Assembly: GCA_000955785.1 (NCBI GenBank)
Contig: JYOD01000104.1
Location: forward strand, 86,313 to 150,312
From: Burkholderiaceae bacterium 16
Lineage (GTDB): Bacteria; Pseudomonadota; Gammaproteobacteria; Burkholderiales; Burkholderiaceae
DNA length: 64,000 nucleotides
Direction of reading: 5' to 3'
The translations under genes were made by a program, and so were the position numbers. The notes below the pieces were generated by a model. That model was not told the DNA's origin. It searched no databases and saw only the letters and a program-made list of their open reading frames with translations. Shown piece by piece: positions 44,390 through 52,180 of the stretch (position 1 is the first letter of the stretch; each line of letters opens with the position of its first letter).

Positions 44390-45397
44390 TTACTTCTTGC
44401 CGGGCTGGTAGACCTGGTCGAACGAACCACCATCGGCGAAGTGCGCTTTCTGCGCCTTCTGCCAGCCGCCAAAGGCCTCGTCGATGGTGAACAGCTTGAC
44501 CTTCGGGAAATTGGCCGCGTACTTGGCCGCAATCTTTTCCGAAATCGGACGGTAGTAATTCTTCGCCGCGATTTCCTGGCCCTCGTCGGTGTACAGGAAC
44601 TGCAGGTAGGCCTCCGCCACCTTGCGCGTGCCCTTCTTGTCCACCACCTTGTCGACCACCGCCACCGGCGGCTCGGCCAGGATCGAGATCGACGGCGCAA
44701 CGATGTCGAACTTGTCCGGACCCAGTTCCTTGATCGCCAGGATCGCCTCGTTCTCCCAGGCAATCAGCACGTCGCCCAGGCCGCGCTCGACAAAGGTCGT
44801 GGTGGCACCGCGGGCGCCGGAGTCCAGCACCGGCACGTTCTTCAGCAACTGGCCGACAAACTCCCTGGCCTTCTGCTCGTTGCCGCCCGGCTGGCGCAGC
44901 GCGTAGCCCCAGGCAGCCAAGTAGTTCCAGCGCGCGCCGCCCGAGGTCTTCGGGTTCGGCGTGATCACCTGCACGCCCGGCTTGACCAGGTCGTTCCAGT
45001 CCTTGATGCCCTTGGGGTTGCCCTTGCGCACCAGGAACACGATGGTCGAGGTATAGGGCGACGCATTGTGCGGCAGGCGCTTCTGCCAGTCCGCCTTGAG
45101 CAGACCCTTCTCGGCAATGGCATCGATGTCGTAGCCCAGCGCCAGCGTGACCACATCGGCATCCAGCCCGTCGATCACCGAACGCGCCTGCTTGCCCGAG
45201 CCGCCGTGCGACTGGCGGATGGTCAGCGCGTCGCCACCCTTGGCCTTCCAGGCCTTGGCGAAGGCGGCATTCACGTCCACGTACAACTCCCGCGTCGGGT
45301 CGTACGAAACATTCAACAGGTTGGTGTTGGCCCAGGCGGGGTGGGTGGAACCGATCACGGCCAGTGCCGCGAATCCGATGGCCAGCTTGCGAATCAT
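44390..45397 (-). CDS. sbp: Periplasmic sulfate-binding protein
   Basis: A 335-residue solute-binding protein for the CysTWA transporter. The signal peptide is MIRKLAIGFAALAVIGSTHPAWA; the mature chain starts NTNLLNVSYDPTRELY and carries the sulfate-binding loop QSHGGSGKQARSVIDG and LGYDIDAIAEKG. The start is ATG 45397, with open frame far upstream that is not conserved. It is first in the long leftward sulfur cluster, 61 nt before the truncated ssuE. It could also serve as the only binding protein left for the cluster. Confidence 0.95.
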   Translation of the reverse strand: MIRKLAIGFAALAVIGSTHPAWANTNLLNVSYDPTRELYVDVNAAFAKAWKAKGGDALTIRQSHGGSGKQARSVIDGLDADVVTLALGYDIDAIAEKGLLKADWQKRLPHNASPYTSTIVFLVRKGNPKGIKDWNDLVKPGVQVITPNPKTSGGARWNYLAAWGYALRQPGGNEQKAREFVGQLLKNVPVLDSGARGATTTFVERGLGDVLIAWENEAILAIKELGPDKFDIVAPSISILAEPPVAVVDKVVDKKGTRKVAEAYLQFLYTDEGQEIAAKNYYRPISEKIAAKYAANFPKVKLFTIDEAFGGWQKAQKAHFADGGSFDQVYQPGKK

Positions 45398-46174
45398 CTG
45401 TCTTGCTCCCGTCTTGTCGTCGTGAATTGGCGGCTGTGCGCCTCGTTTCATGGCCTTCCTTGTGTGGGAAGGCTTGTGCCAGGGAAGAAGACTACCGAGG
45501 GGGCTATGTGAAAGGAACGAATGGTTTCGCCGATCCTTGCACGTTTTCCGCATAAGATTCGGCGGAAATATGGACATGCCGCAGGGGTACTGTCGAAACC
45601 GTCAGTCCTGCTGCGAAGTCCAAGAGACTGGCGCACCGCCCAACACACCCGGGACCCGCATGCGCCGCGCTCCCATCATCCCTGCGGGGAACATCTCGCC
45701 GAAAAGCGTCATCGCCCATATCCCTGCTCTCTTTAACAACGAGAGGCTGCGGGGGCCCGCGTGCTACAGGTAGTGCCGAAGGTTGGCCGTCACAATGCAA
45801 ATGCGTACAATTCTCATTTGCAAGTCATCCGTTGGTGTGAAGACAGATCACCCCACGGTATAGCAACCAAGGAGCTTTCCGCGGGAAGCCCTTGGCATAG
45901 CGGAATGCCGTGGCTGCCATCCACGCGACGCCAAGTGCCTGAAGCTCCTGGATCCATTGAAGGTCCGTTCCGCCGGCAATGGGCCGCTTGCCCGGGATAC
46001 AGCGATTTCGAAGGCTGGGGCGTCGTTGTCCGCACCGCACCTCAAGCTGCCCGGTTTTCGTATTCAGCACCACTCATTGATGCCAAACGTGGAGAGACAT
46101 AGCCTAACCTCAGCATCACCACCCCAGTAGATTGAATTGTCGAATCCTTTAATCTGTTTCAACAAACATATTCC
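45398..46174. other. sbp upstream region and degraded patch
   Basis: A 777-bp gap. From the sbp side: a hairpin GCCTTCC-N7-GGAAGGC at 45453-45473 (sbp leader); GAACGAAT (45515-45522, ATTCGTTC on the minus strand), shared with the cysT promoter; and an inverted repeat TTTCCGC-N10-GCGGAAA at 45545-45568 suitable for a dimeric regulator. Further right is a Fur-type box (45796-45822). Several short frames around 45761-46102 have no recognisable product; the stretch looks like gene debris turning AT-rich toward 46174. Confidence 0.5.
45796..45822. promoter_or_regulatory. Orphan Fur-type box
   Basis: TGCAAATG-N11-CATTTGCA, a perfect interrupted palindrome; read on the minus strand it begins TGCAAATGAGAAT, the core of proteobacterial Fur boxes. 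No iron-uptake gene lies on either side within the window, so it is probably the leftover promoter of a lost gene. Confidence 0.6.
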
Positions 46175-46564
46175 ATGATTTCCAACTTATCTAGCATGAA
46201 AAATCTTATCCTCAACTTGATATTATTACAAACCATTACCCAGGCCATTGCCAGCACAACCGTCGATCAGATTGGCCGCCACAAGGAGAAGTTGGCCAAC
46301 ACCAAAAACTTCTCCCTCGGGATGGTTGGATTTTCCGGACACATCAGTGAAAACGAGAATATCTACAGAAAAATACTAAGAAGCGAATTCGCAAAGGATA
46401 TTTTTACAGACATAATAAGATCCGAGGAATCCACGAATGAAGCAAAACTCTATGCCGCGTGTGGACTTCGCACGCTATCGCCTCCCCTATTCAAGAAGGA
46501 AACCCTCAACATCCTTCAAAAGGACGGCTCAGCCAGCGTATTGAGGGCAGATATCCTTAACTAG
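46175..46564 (+). CDS. Low-GC secreted hypothetical protein
   Basis: A 129-residue protein in strikingly AT-rich DNA compared with its surroundings, a sign of recent transfer. The N-terminus (LILNLILLQTITQAIAS) is a signal peptide; the mature part contains NEAKLYAACGLRTLSPPLF, a pattern resembling small secreted proteins of the MchS3 type, though that is a weak by-eye match. ATG 46175 or 46196 are possible starts; neither has a good ribosome binding site. The role is unknown. Confidence 0.6.
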   Translation: MISNLSSMKNLILNLILLQTITQAIASTTVDQIGRHKEKLANTKNFSLGMVGFSGHISENENIYRKILRSEFAKDIFTDIIRSEESTNEAKLYAACGLRTLSPPLFKKETLNILQKDGSASVLRADILN

Positions 46565-46685
46565 GAGAAAATGACAGATCTAATCGAATCAATTGAAAAA
46601 TACGGCTGCAATCAAATATCGAAATAAGAAAGACAGACATAAATCACTTGCCGAAACTGGCCTACAACTGGCAGCAGCCATGAAC

Positions 46686-46898
46686 TTAGACGGCGACGCC
46701 ATGTCCACCAACCTCCCATCCTGGCGCGATCACATAGCGCGCGGGCATCGGCAGCGTCCAGCTTGTGTCACCATTGAAGGTGGGCAGGTCATTCTTGTGT
46801 TGCTTGCAGAACGCCACCAGGTAGTCCAGCATGACGCTTGCCGAAGTAGGGCTGCGCCTTATTCCAAACACACCGGCGCATTTGCTAGCATCTGCCAT
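46686..46898 (-). pseudogene. Peroxiredoxin-like remnant (AhpC/TSA family C-terminus)
   Basis: A 70-residue frame on the minus strand contains FNGDTSWTLPMPARYVI, the C-terminal motif of AhpC/TSA-type peroxiredoxin-like proteins, preceded by LDYLVAFCKQHKNDLP. The N-terminal thioredoxin fold with the peroxidatic cysteine is absent and the end is abnormal (APGWEVGGHG), so this is a gene fragment. The flanking bases (46565-46685 and 46899-47039) hold nothing recognisable. Confidence 0.65.
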
Positions 46899-47039
46899 CG
46901 TCTCGCCGGCCCGATCCGGCCGGCCACCCGTCCCACCTGTAACTGGTTCCAGACGTCACCAGAATGCCTCGCTTTCCGGGCTAAATGCCTTTTGAAGTGA
47001 AACGCAGCAAAACAAGACCAATCCGGGAGAAGACAGACC

Positions 47040-47435
47040 ATGAACACCAGGACACTGAGCATGCTTGCGGGCGCCGGGCTATGGCTCGCCTCTGGCGCCG
47101 TGCTGGCGCAGGGCAGCGGCCTTACACGTACCCTTGTCGGCAAGGAGGACGTTTCCGTGCCGGGGCGGGAGGCTGTGGTGGCACGGGTGGAGGTGGCGCC
47201 CGGCGCCTATGCGGGACGGCATACGCATCCGGGCGACGAGGTCAGCTACATATTGGCAGGCCAGGCCGAACTCCTGATCGACGGGCAACCGCCGCGGGTC
47301 GTCAAGGCGGGCGAGTCGTTCGTGGTTCCTGCCGGGGTCATGCATGACGCGCACAATCCCGGCACTGCGCCGGTCAGCCTGGTCGGCGTGTATGTGGTCG
47401 AAAAGGGCAAGCCGCTCGCGACGCCCGCGCCCTGA
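47040..47435 (+). CDS. Periplasmic cupin-domain protein
   Basis: A 131-residue small cupin with a signal peptide (MLAGAGLWLASGAVLAQ). Cupin motif 1 is GRHTHPGDEVSYILAG (two His and a Glu as metal ligands) and motif 2 is PAGVMHDAHNPG with the third His. Such proteins are found as single-domain secreted cupins of unknown ligand. The ATG at 47040 follows GGGAGA. It is monocistronic and convergent with the GST gene. Confidence 0.88.
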   Translation: MNTRTLSMLAGAGLWLASGAVLAQGSGLTRTLVGKEDVSVPGREAVVARVEVAPGAYAGRHTHPGDEVSYILAGQAELLIDGQPPRVVKAGESFVVPAGVMHDAHNPGTAPVSLVGVYVVEKGKPLATPAP

Positions 47436-47558
47436 TATCGCTATCGCTGCATCGAGGCACGTTTGTCTCCGCCGCGATGCAGCGCACGGTCGATCGGATG
47501 GCAACTGGTTGCGCGCGGGATCGATGAGCCTGCGCGTCCCGCGTGAGGCTCACCTCAA

Positions 47559-47657
47559 TAAAAAAGCCCGCCCCACTTGCGTGGCGCGGGCCAAGTTTCC
47601 GTATTCTGGAAACGGGTAGACAAGTCATGAAGAGCGCCCCCGCATCTCCATGACGGA
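47559..47657 (-). ncRNA. Candidate FNR-controlled small RNA
   Basis: A ~99-nt minus-strand transcript is predicted between an FNR-type promoter (47690-47703, -10 GATAAG at 47664-47669) and a strong terminator. It can fold into three hairpins: SL1 at 47624-47654 (GTCATG...CATGAC, G-rich loop), SL2 at 47595-47613 (GTTTCC-N7-GGAAAC) and SL3 at 47566-47591 (GCCCGCSCCAC-type stem, 4-nt loop, one mismatch) followed by six T. No convincing ORF lies inside. It falls between two convergent genes where no mRNA start is needed. This is inference from architecture; expression is not shown. Confidence 0.6.
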
Positions 47658-47689
47658 AACCATCTTATCCGGACTGACCGTTGTGGCAC

Positions 47690-47703
47690 TTGACCCATGT
47701 CAA
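47690..47703 (-). promoter_or_regulatory. FNR/Anr box with no protein gene downstream
   Basis: TTGAC-CCAT-GTCAA is a perfect palindrome of the FNR type (TTGAY-N4-RTCAA). A -10-like GATAAG is centred 30 bp away on the minus strand; no -10 fits on the plus strand. Neither flanking gene (cupin ending 47435, GST ending 47777) starts here, so the box points only at the small-RNA candidate. Confidence 0.65.
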
Positions 47704-47776
47704 ACGGACCGCACGTGCCGGAGAACCCCCTCTGCAGGCACGATTTCCGTGGGCGCGGCCATCGACCGGAGATGGC

Positions 47777-48412
47777 CTACGCCGCATCGTCCAGCTTGAC
47801 CGCAAAGCCGCGCTGTACCCCTGGCCGGGCAAACAAGGCGTCGTACCAGCGCCGGATGTTGGGAAAGCGATCGAGCGAAACCTGATGGCGCTCATGCCGC
47901 CATGCCCACCCGAGGATCGCGAAATCCGCCACGGATAGCTCGCCCGCGACGAATTCCACTTCCGCCAGCCGCCGGTCCAGCACGCCGTAAAGACGGTTGG
48001 TTTCCTCTGAATAGCGCTTGAGCCCATAGTGCCGGTCGGCCTCCGACTCCACAGTGCGGAAGTGATGGACTTGTCCCGGCATGGGCCCGAAACCGCCCAT
48101 CTGCCACATCAGCCACTCCAGTACCGGTACCCGGTCGCGCAGGGATGCTGGCAGGAATTTGCCGGTTTTCTCGCCGAGGTAGAGCAGGATCGCGCCGGAT
48201 TCGAACACGCTGATCGGCTGGCCGCCGGGACCATCGGGATCGACGATGGCCGGAATCCGGTTGTTAGGGCTGATGCGCAGGAAGTCCGCCTGGTGTTGCT
48301 CGCCCTTGGTGATGTTCACCGTCTTGACGGTGTACGGCAAGGCCATTTCCTCGAGCGCGACGCTGATCTTGCGTCCGTTCGGCGTGTTCCATGTGTGCAG
48401 GATGATGGTCAT
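47777..48412 (-). CDS. Nu-class glutathione S-transferase (YfcG/YghU-like)
   Basis: A 211-residue GST. The N-terminal thioredoxin domain has TWNTPNGRKISVALEEM and the cis-Pro motif NNRIPAIVDPDG, then FESGAILLYLGEKTG; the TPNG and SPNNRIPAIVD blocks and WQMGGFGPMPGQVHHF match E. coli YfcG, an organic-hydroperoxide reductase with disulfide-bond reductase activity. It has no classical Ser/Cys catalytic residue. Downstream of another GST gene on the same strand. Confidence 0.9.
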   Translation of the reverse strand: MTIILHTWNTPNGRKISVALEEMALPYTVKTVNITKGEQHQADFLRISPNNRIPAIVDPDGPGGQPISVFESGAILLYLGEKTGKFLPASLRDRVPVLEWLMWQMGGFGPMPGQVHHFRTVESEADRHYGLKRYSEETNRLYGVLDRRLAEVEFVAGELSVADFAILGWAWRHERHQVSLDRFPNIRRWYDALFARPGVQRGFAVKLDDAA

Positions 48413-48458
48413 GGGAGTCGGTAGGTGATGAGGGGGTTCGCCCTGGCTTGCGCCCGGC

Positions 48459-49088
48459 TCAGCTCAGCGGCACGCCAACATACTGCCGGAAGCCGGCACG
48501 CCCGCCGACGCCGTGGTACCAGCGGTCCAGGTCCGGCGTTGCGGGGCGGTCGATCTGGGCGTCGAGGCCGTACCAGCGGCGCGCGTACGCACCCAGCACC
48601 AGGTCAGCCAGCGTGAACGTGCCGCCCTCGAGAAAATCGCGGCCTTGCAACTGCTGGTCGATCATCCGCCACAGGCCCGCCACGGTGGCGGCGTCGGCAT
48701 TCAGGCGCGCCACGTCGCGCTCTGCCGCCGGCGTTCGCACATAACCCCAGAATACCGGCCTTTCCGCCGGCTGCAAGGTCGAAAGGGACCAGTCCAGCCA
48801 GCGGTCCACGCTTGCGCGCACCTTCGGCTCGGCCGGGTACAGCGTGGCGGCCTTCCCGTACTGCATGGCAAGGTAGCGCAGGATCGAATTCGACTCCCAC
48901 AACACAAAGCCGTCATCGATGAGCGTAGGAACGCGCCCGTTCGGATTCATCGCAAGATACTCGGGCCGGTCGTTGCCGCCGAATTGCATGCCGGCGTCGA
49001 TCCGCTCGAACGGCAGTCCAAGTTCGTCGCAACACCAAAGCACCTTCTGCACATTGACCGAATTCGCCCTGCCCCAGATCGTCAGCAT
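48459..49088 (-). CDS. Glutathione S-transferase family protein
   Basis: A 209-residue GST with MLTIWGRANSVNVQKVLWCC at the start, the cis-Pro motif NPNGRVPTLIDDG and WESNSILRYLA, followed by the helical C-terminal domain (GGTFTLADLVLGAYARRWYG). ANSVNVQKV resembles bacterial beta/theta-like GSTs. ATG 49088 is preferred (GGGGA upstream); an ATG 20 codons earlier at 49148 is possible. It lies 46 nt upstream of the YfcG-like gene, probably one operon. Confidence 0.9.
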   Translation of the reverse strand: MLTIWGRANSVNVQKVLWCCDELGLPFERIDAGMQFGGNDRPEYLAMNPNGRVPTLIDDGFVLWESNSILRYLAMQYGKAATLYPAEPKVRASVDRWLDWSLSTLQPAERPVFWGYVRTPAAERDVARLNADAATVAGLWRMIDQQLQGRDFLEGGTFTLADLVLGAYARRWYGLDAQIDRPATPDLDRWYHGVGGRAGFRQYVGVPLS

Positions 49089-49207
49089 GCCATGCGTCCC
49101 CAGTGAAAACATCTCGTTTGCGGAAGACGTCAACGATACACCAGGCAAGGCCGCGCTGCCGGGACGCCGGGCGCTGGCCGCTGGGCTACCCGGTTTGGAT
49201 ATCGGAC

Positions 49208-50047
49208 TCAGTGCGAGAACAGCACGGGAATCGTCATGGCTTCCAGCAACGTCCGGGTCACGCCACCCAGCATCACCTCACGGAACCTGTTGTGCCCATA
49301 GGCGCCGGCCACAATGAGATCGGCTTCCAGGTCGGCGGCTTCCGACAGCAGCCGCTCGCCCGCGTCGGCCAGGGTGGTCACTGGGAGGTTGCATACCGCC
49401 GCCGTCACGCCATGCGCCGCCAGCCAGGTCGCGGCGTACTGCGCAGGCGTGTTCCATGGGTCGGCGGCCTTGCCCTCCACCGTGCAAGTGGCAATGGTCA
49501 CGGCCTCGGCCTGGCGAAGAAATGGCAGCGCATCGTGGATGGCGCGCGCCGCCTCGCGCCCGCCGTCCCAGGCGATCAGCACGCGGCTGCCAACGGTGTT
49601 GAACCGGCCCACCCTGGGAATCGCCAGTACCGGCCGGCCACTGGCAAGCACGATGGATTCGACAAACCCCTCGGCCACGAAGGCCGTCGGATCCGCCGGG
49701 TCGTCCTGCCCGACCACCAGCAAGTCCGCCAGGCGTGCTTCGCGCTGGCCGATGGCCAGGGGAAGCCCATCGAAAGCCTGCCATTGCGCAGTGATTGGCA
49801 ACTCTTCCGTCGCGCCCTCGAAGCTGCGCCGCACGATCTCGCCATCCTCCTCGTAACGTGCCTGAAGGGCATCGAGGTAACGCGCTCCGTCGGGCAGCCG
49901 GTACACCCACGCGGGCTCGGGACGGTGACAGGCGAACATGCCGACCAGCGTGGCTTTGTGCCTGGCGGCCAGCTGCGCGGCGATTTCGATGCGATGGTAT
50001 GACCGCCGGCTGGGATCGAGAATCACCATGATGGTGGCGTAGGACAT
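49208..50047 (-). CDS. Universal stress protein, tandem domains
   Basis: A 279-residue protein containing two UspA domains. Domain 1 (residues ~1-145) starts YATIMVILDPSRRSYHRIEI; domain 2 (~150-279) has RVLIAWDGGREAARAIHDAL and the C-terminal ATP-binding stretch VAGAYGHNRFREVMLGGVTR, so only the second keeps the full nucleotide motif. The start is ATG 50047 with GGAG. The upstream FNR-like box suggests induction by low oxygen, as for other Usp proteins of the region. Confidence 0.93.
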   Translation of the reverse strand: MSYATIMVILDPSRRSYHRIEIAAQLAARHKATLVGMFACHRPEPAWVYRLPDGARYLDALQARYEEDGEIVRRSFEGATEELPITAQWQAFDGLPLAIGQREARLADLLVVGQDDPADPTAFVAEGFVESIVLASGRPVLAIPRVGRFNTVGSRVLIAWDGGREAARAIHDALPFLRQAEAVTIATCTVEGKAADPWNTPAQYAATWLAAHGVTAAVCNLPVTTLADAGERLLSEAADLEADLIVAGAYGHNRFREVMLGGVTRTLLEAMTIPVLFSH

Positions 50048-50094
50048 AAGGAGGCTCCCGCCCGTCGGCCGGGCTCGTGATCGGGTCAGAATGC

Positions 50095-50154
50095 ACTGTA
50101 GCGCCTGCGCCGCACAGCGCAAGCGCGGCCTGTCCGGTCGTTGCGCCAGGTCAA
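50095..50154 (-). promoter_or_regulatory. FNR-like box and -10 of the tandem Usp gene
   Basis: On the minus strand TTGAC-CTGG-CGCAA (50141-50154) precedes TACAGT (50095-50100) by 50 bp centre to centre, closer to class I (-61) than to class II geometry. At the 31-bp position the hexamer is CGCTGT, a poor -10. The right half-site is imperfect. Confidence 0.45.
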
Positions 50155-50280
50155 TATGGCCGGGCCGGGGCCATCGGGCAACGCCGTACATGAGAACCCG
50201 CGGCAGCGCGAGCCACGCTTCGAAGCCTTCGCAAGGCGCGCAACGGATGTTGGCATTCTGTGAACACCCGGCAGGCACGC

Positions 50281-51630
50281 CTACATGACGGCCATCCGCC
50301 CGTCGGCAAGCAATTGCGAGAACCAGCCGCCTGCCAGCGCGGCCAGTTCCTCGATCGCGGCGGGCTCCTCGAATACCCTGCCCTCGCCCACCACCAGCCG
50401 CAGTTGCCGTGGGCAGCGAAGGCTGGCGAACGCCAAGTCATTGATCCGGATGCCTTCCGGATCGCCGGCACCCACCACAAGAAGCGTAGGTACGGCCACC
50501 TTGCCCAGGGTGTCGGCGTCGGCCAGGTCCACTCGCCCCGCGGCGAGCACGAGCGTGCGCAAATCCGTGCCCGCTTCTCCCGCCAGCTTCAACGCGACGG
50601 CGGCGGCGGTGCCGGTGCCAAAGCAGCCGACGGGCAGCGCCGGCAAGCGCAGCCGCGTGCGAACGTAGCCAGGCACCGCTTGCATCACCGCGCGCAGCCG
50701 TCCGGCCAGCATGGCAATATCCTGGCGCTTTTCCGCCCGCATCGGCTCCCTTGGCCCGATCAGGTCCACCAGCAACGTGGCCAGTCCCCTGGCGTTCAGT
50801 TTCCTCGCGACATACTGGTTGCGCACAGCGTGGTCGCCGCCCCCGCTGGCATGGACCATCAGCACCAGCCCGGCCGGATTGCCGGGGGCGTCGAGCACGC
50901 CGTGAAGCCTGGTGCCGTCGCACGCGATGCCTACCGGCAAGCCATCGGCCAGGGCTCTTGCTCCGATGGCCTCGGCGTGGCGCGATTCGATGTCGCGCCA
51001 CAGCAGCGCACGGACCTCCGCGTCGTCCACCTGCGGAAAGCGCTGGTAGGCATGGTGGATATCGGGATCCGTCCCGGCTGCCCGCAGGCACACGACCTCG
51101 TCGGCGCAGGCGCGGACCACCGCCAGGCCTTTTGGTGCGCCAATGGGAACGGCGCAAACCAGCCTGGCCGGCTGCTGCCTGCGCACGGTATGAATCGCCG
51201 CCATCATGGTGGCGCCAGTGCAGATCCCGTCATCCACCAGGATCACAACGCGGCCACGCGGGTCCAGCCGCGCGCGATGCGACGTGTAGATCGCGCATTG
51301 TTGCCGCAGCAGATCGAGCTTTGCCAGCCGCTCCTGCGCAAAATGGATGGGATCGGGCTGTCCCCCCGCCGGGCGCTCAACGGCGTAGGTCCAGCCGTTC
51401 TCCGTCACGGCGCCAATCGCGGCGACGGCGTTGTCCGGGCCGGTAAGCTTGCTGACCAGCATCACATCGAGATCGCCCTCCAGGGCGTCGGCGAGTCCGC
51501 GCCCGACAGCTACCCCGCCCTTCGGAACGGCAAGGATCAGGGGATGCTGGCCACGATAGGCGCGCAGCGCTTCGGCTAGCTGCGCCGCGGCGTCCTCGCG
51601 GCTCTCAAAGCGGGCAACCAGCGGATTCAT
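50281..51630 (-). CDS. Phosphoribosyltransferase / alpha-beta hydrolase fusion
   Basis: A 449-residue two-domain protein. Residues ~1-215 form a type I phosphoribosyltransferase: LILAVPKGGVAVGRGLA near the start and the PRPP motif VVILVDDGICTGATMMAAI at ~130-148. Residues ~225-449 form a dienelactone-hydrolase-like alpha/beta domain (GLVLMVHASGGGDHAVRNQY, GCFGTGTAAAVALKLAGE). In that elbow the nucleophile position is G-x-G-T-G without a clear Ser, so catalysis is doubtful. It is one gene by uninterrupted frame. Its FNR-type promoter links it to the oxygen-limitation set. Confidence 0.88.
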   Translation of the reverse strand: MNPLVARFESREDAAAQLAEALRAYRGQHPLILAVPKGGVAVGRGLADALEGDLDVMLVSKLTGPDNAVAAIGAVTENGWTYAVERPAGGQPDPIHFAQERLAKLDLLRQQCAIYTSHRARLDPRGRVVILVDDGICTGATMMAAIHTVRRQQPARLVCAVPIGAPKGLAVVRACADEVVCLRAAGTDPDIHHAYQRFPQVDDAEVRALLWRDIESRHAEAIGARALADGLPVGIACDGTRLHGVLDAPGNPAGLVLMVHASGGGDHAVRNQYVARKLNARGLATLLVDLIGPREPMRAEKRQDIAMLAGRLRAVMQAVPGYVRTRLRLPALPVGCFGTGTAAAVALKLAGEAGTDLRTLVLAAGRVDLADADTLGKVAVPTLLVVGAGDPEGIRINDLAFASLRCPRQLRLVVGEGRVFEEPAAIEELAALAGGWFSQLLADGRMAVM

Positions 51631-51680
51631 CGATCTGCTCCTCTCCTGTGTGCCGCGGCAGCGCGGCGCGGCTAGCGCCC

Positions 51681-51721
51681 AGAATAGCCCCCCGGCGGCG
51701 ACACCACTTGCGCTATGTCAA
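51681..51721 (-). promoter_or_regulatory. FNR-like box and -10 of the fusion gene
   Basis: Minus strand: TTGAC-ATAG-CGCAA (51708-51721) with -10 TATTCT at 51681-51686; centres are exactly 31 bp apart. The predicted start is ~43 nt before the ATG at 51630. Confidence 0.6.
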
Positions 51722-51841
51722 GGATTGGCAACAGCCGGTCTCAACGTGAAGCGCACCCTACTCACGTGCCCCCTGGATACCAGAGCGGGTTCCATATCAG
51801 GCACTGCCAGTTCACCGGTGGTACGTCTGCCGCCGGGAACG

Positions 51842-51997
51842 CTAGATTCGGCCCTGTACCAGCAATACGATGACGATCAGGAGTACCAGCCCCAATAAGC
51901 CGCTGGGCGCGTAACCCCAGTTCCGGCTGTGCGGCCAGGCTGGTATTGCGCCGATCAGAACCAGTATCAAGAGAACTAAAAGAATAATCCCCAGCAT
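51842..51997 (-). CDS. DUF3309 family small membrane protein
   Basis: A 51-residue hydrophobic peptide: MLGIILLVLLILVLIGAIP, then AWPHSRNWGYAPSG and a second helix ending LLVQGRI. The WPHSRNWGYxPSG centre is the hallmark of DUF3309, a family of tiny membrane proteins of unknown function. The ATG at 51997 has AGGAGGA upstream. It is monocistronic, with an FNR-like promoter. Confidence 0.88.
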   Translation of the reverse strand: MLGIILLVLLILVLIGAIPAWPHSRNWGYAPSGLLGLVLLIVIVLLVQGRI

Positions 51998-52037
51998 TTC
52001 GCGTCCTCCTTGACTTCCAGCCGCTGCTTGTCAGGTC

Positions 52038-52078
52038 ACTATATGTGGGAATGAAGCCTGGCAGTTGTCGTGTATCAA
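52038..52078 (-). promoter_or_regulatory. FNR-like box and -10 of the DUF3309 gene
   Basis: Minus strand: TTGAT-ACAC-GACAA (52065-52078) and -10 TATAGT (52038-52043), centres exactly 31 bp apart. The left half-site is perfect, the right one has one mismatch. The -10 is strong. Confidence 0.65.
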
Positions 52079-52180
52079 GCCGCGCGCAGGCGGGACGGGC
52101 AGCGTGCGATCGCGGCGCTGGGCCTGCCTTGCGCGGAGCATCCTGATCAGGACATCGAGTCCATGACGCAAGCCGATGCC

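Noticed and set aside
45761..46102. Possible small gene near the Fur-type box
   Set aside because: Several overlapping frames exist on both strands with no motif, no ribosome binding site and no consistent codon pattern.
46593..47000. Plus-strand frame of 135 codons in the degraded patch
   Set aside because: It overlaps the minus-strand peroxiredoxin remnant, whose motif is recognisable, while this frame shows none.
47374..47628. 84-codon minus-strand frame overlapping the small-RNA candidate
   Set aside because: No family motif, mostly antisense to the cupin gene, and it would have to be translated across the terminator hairpin.
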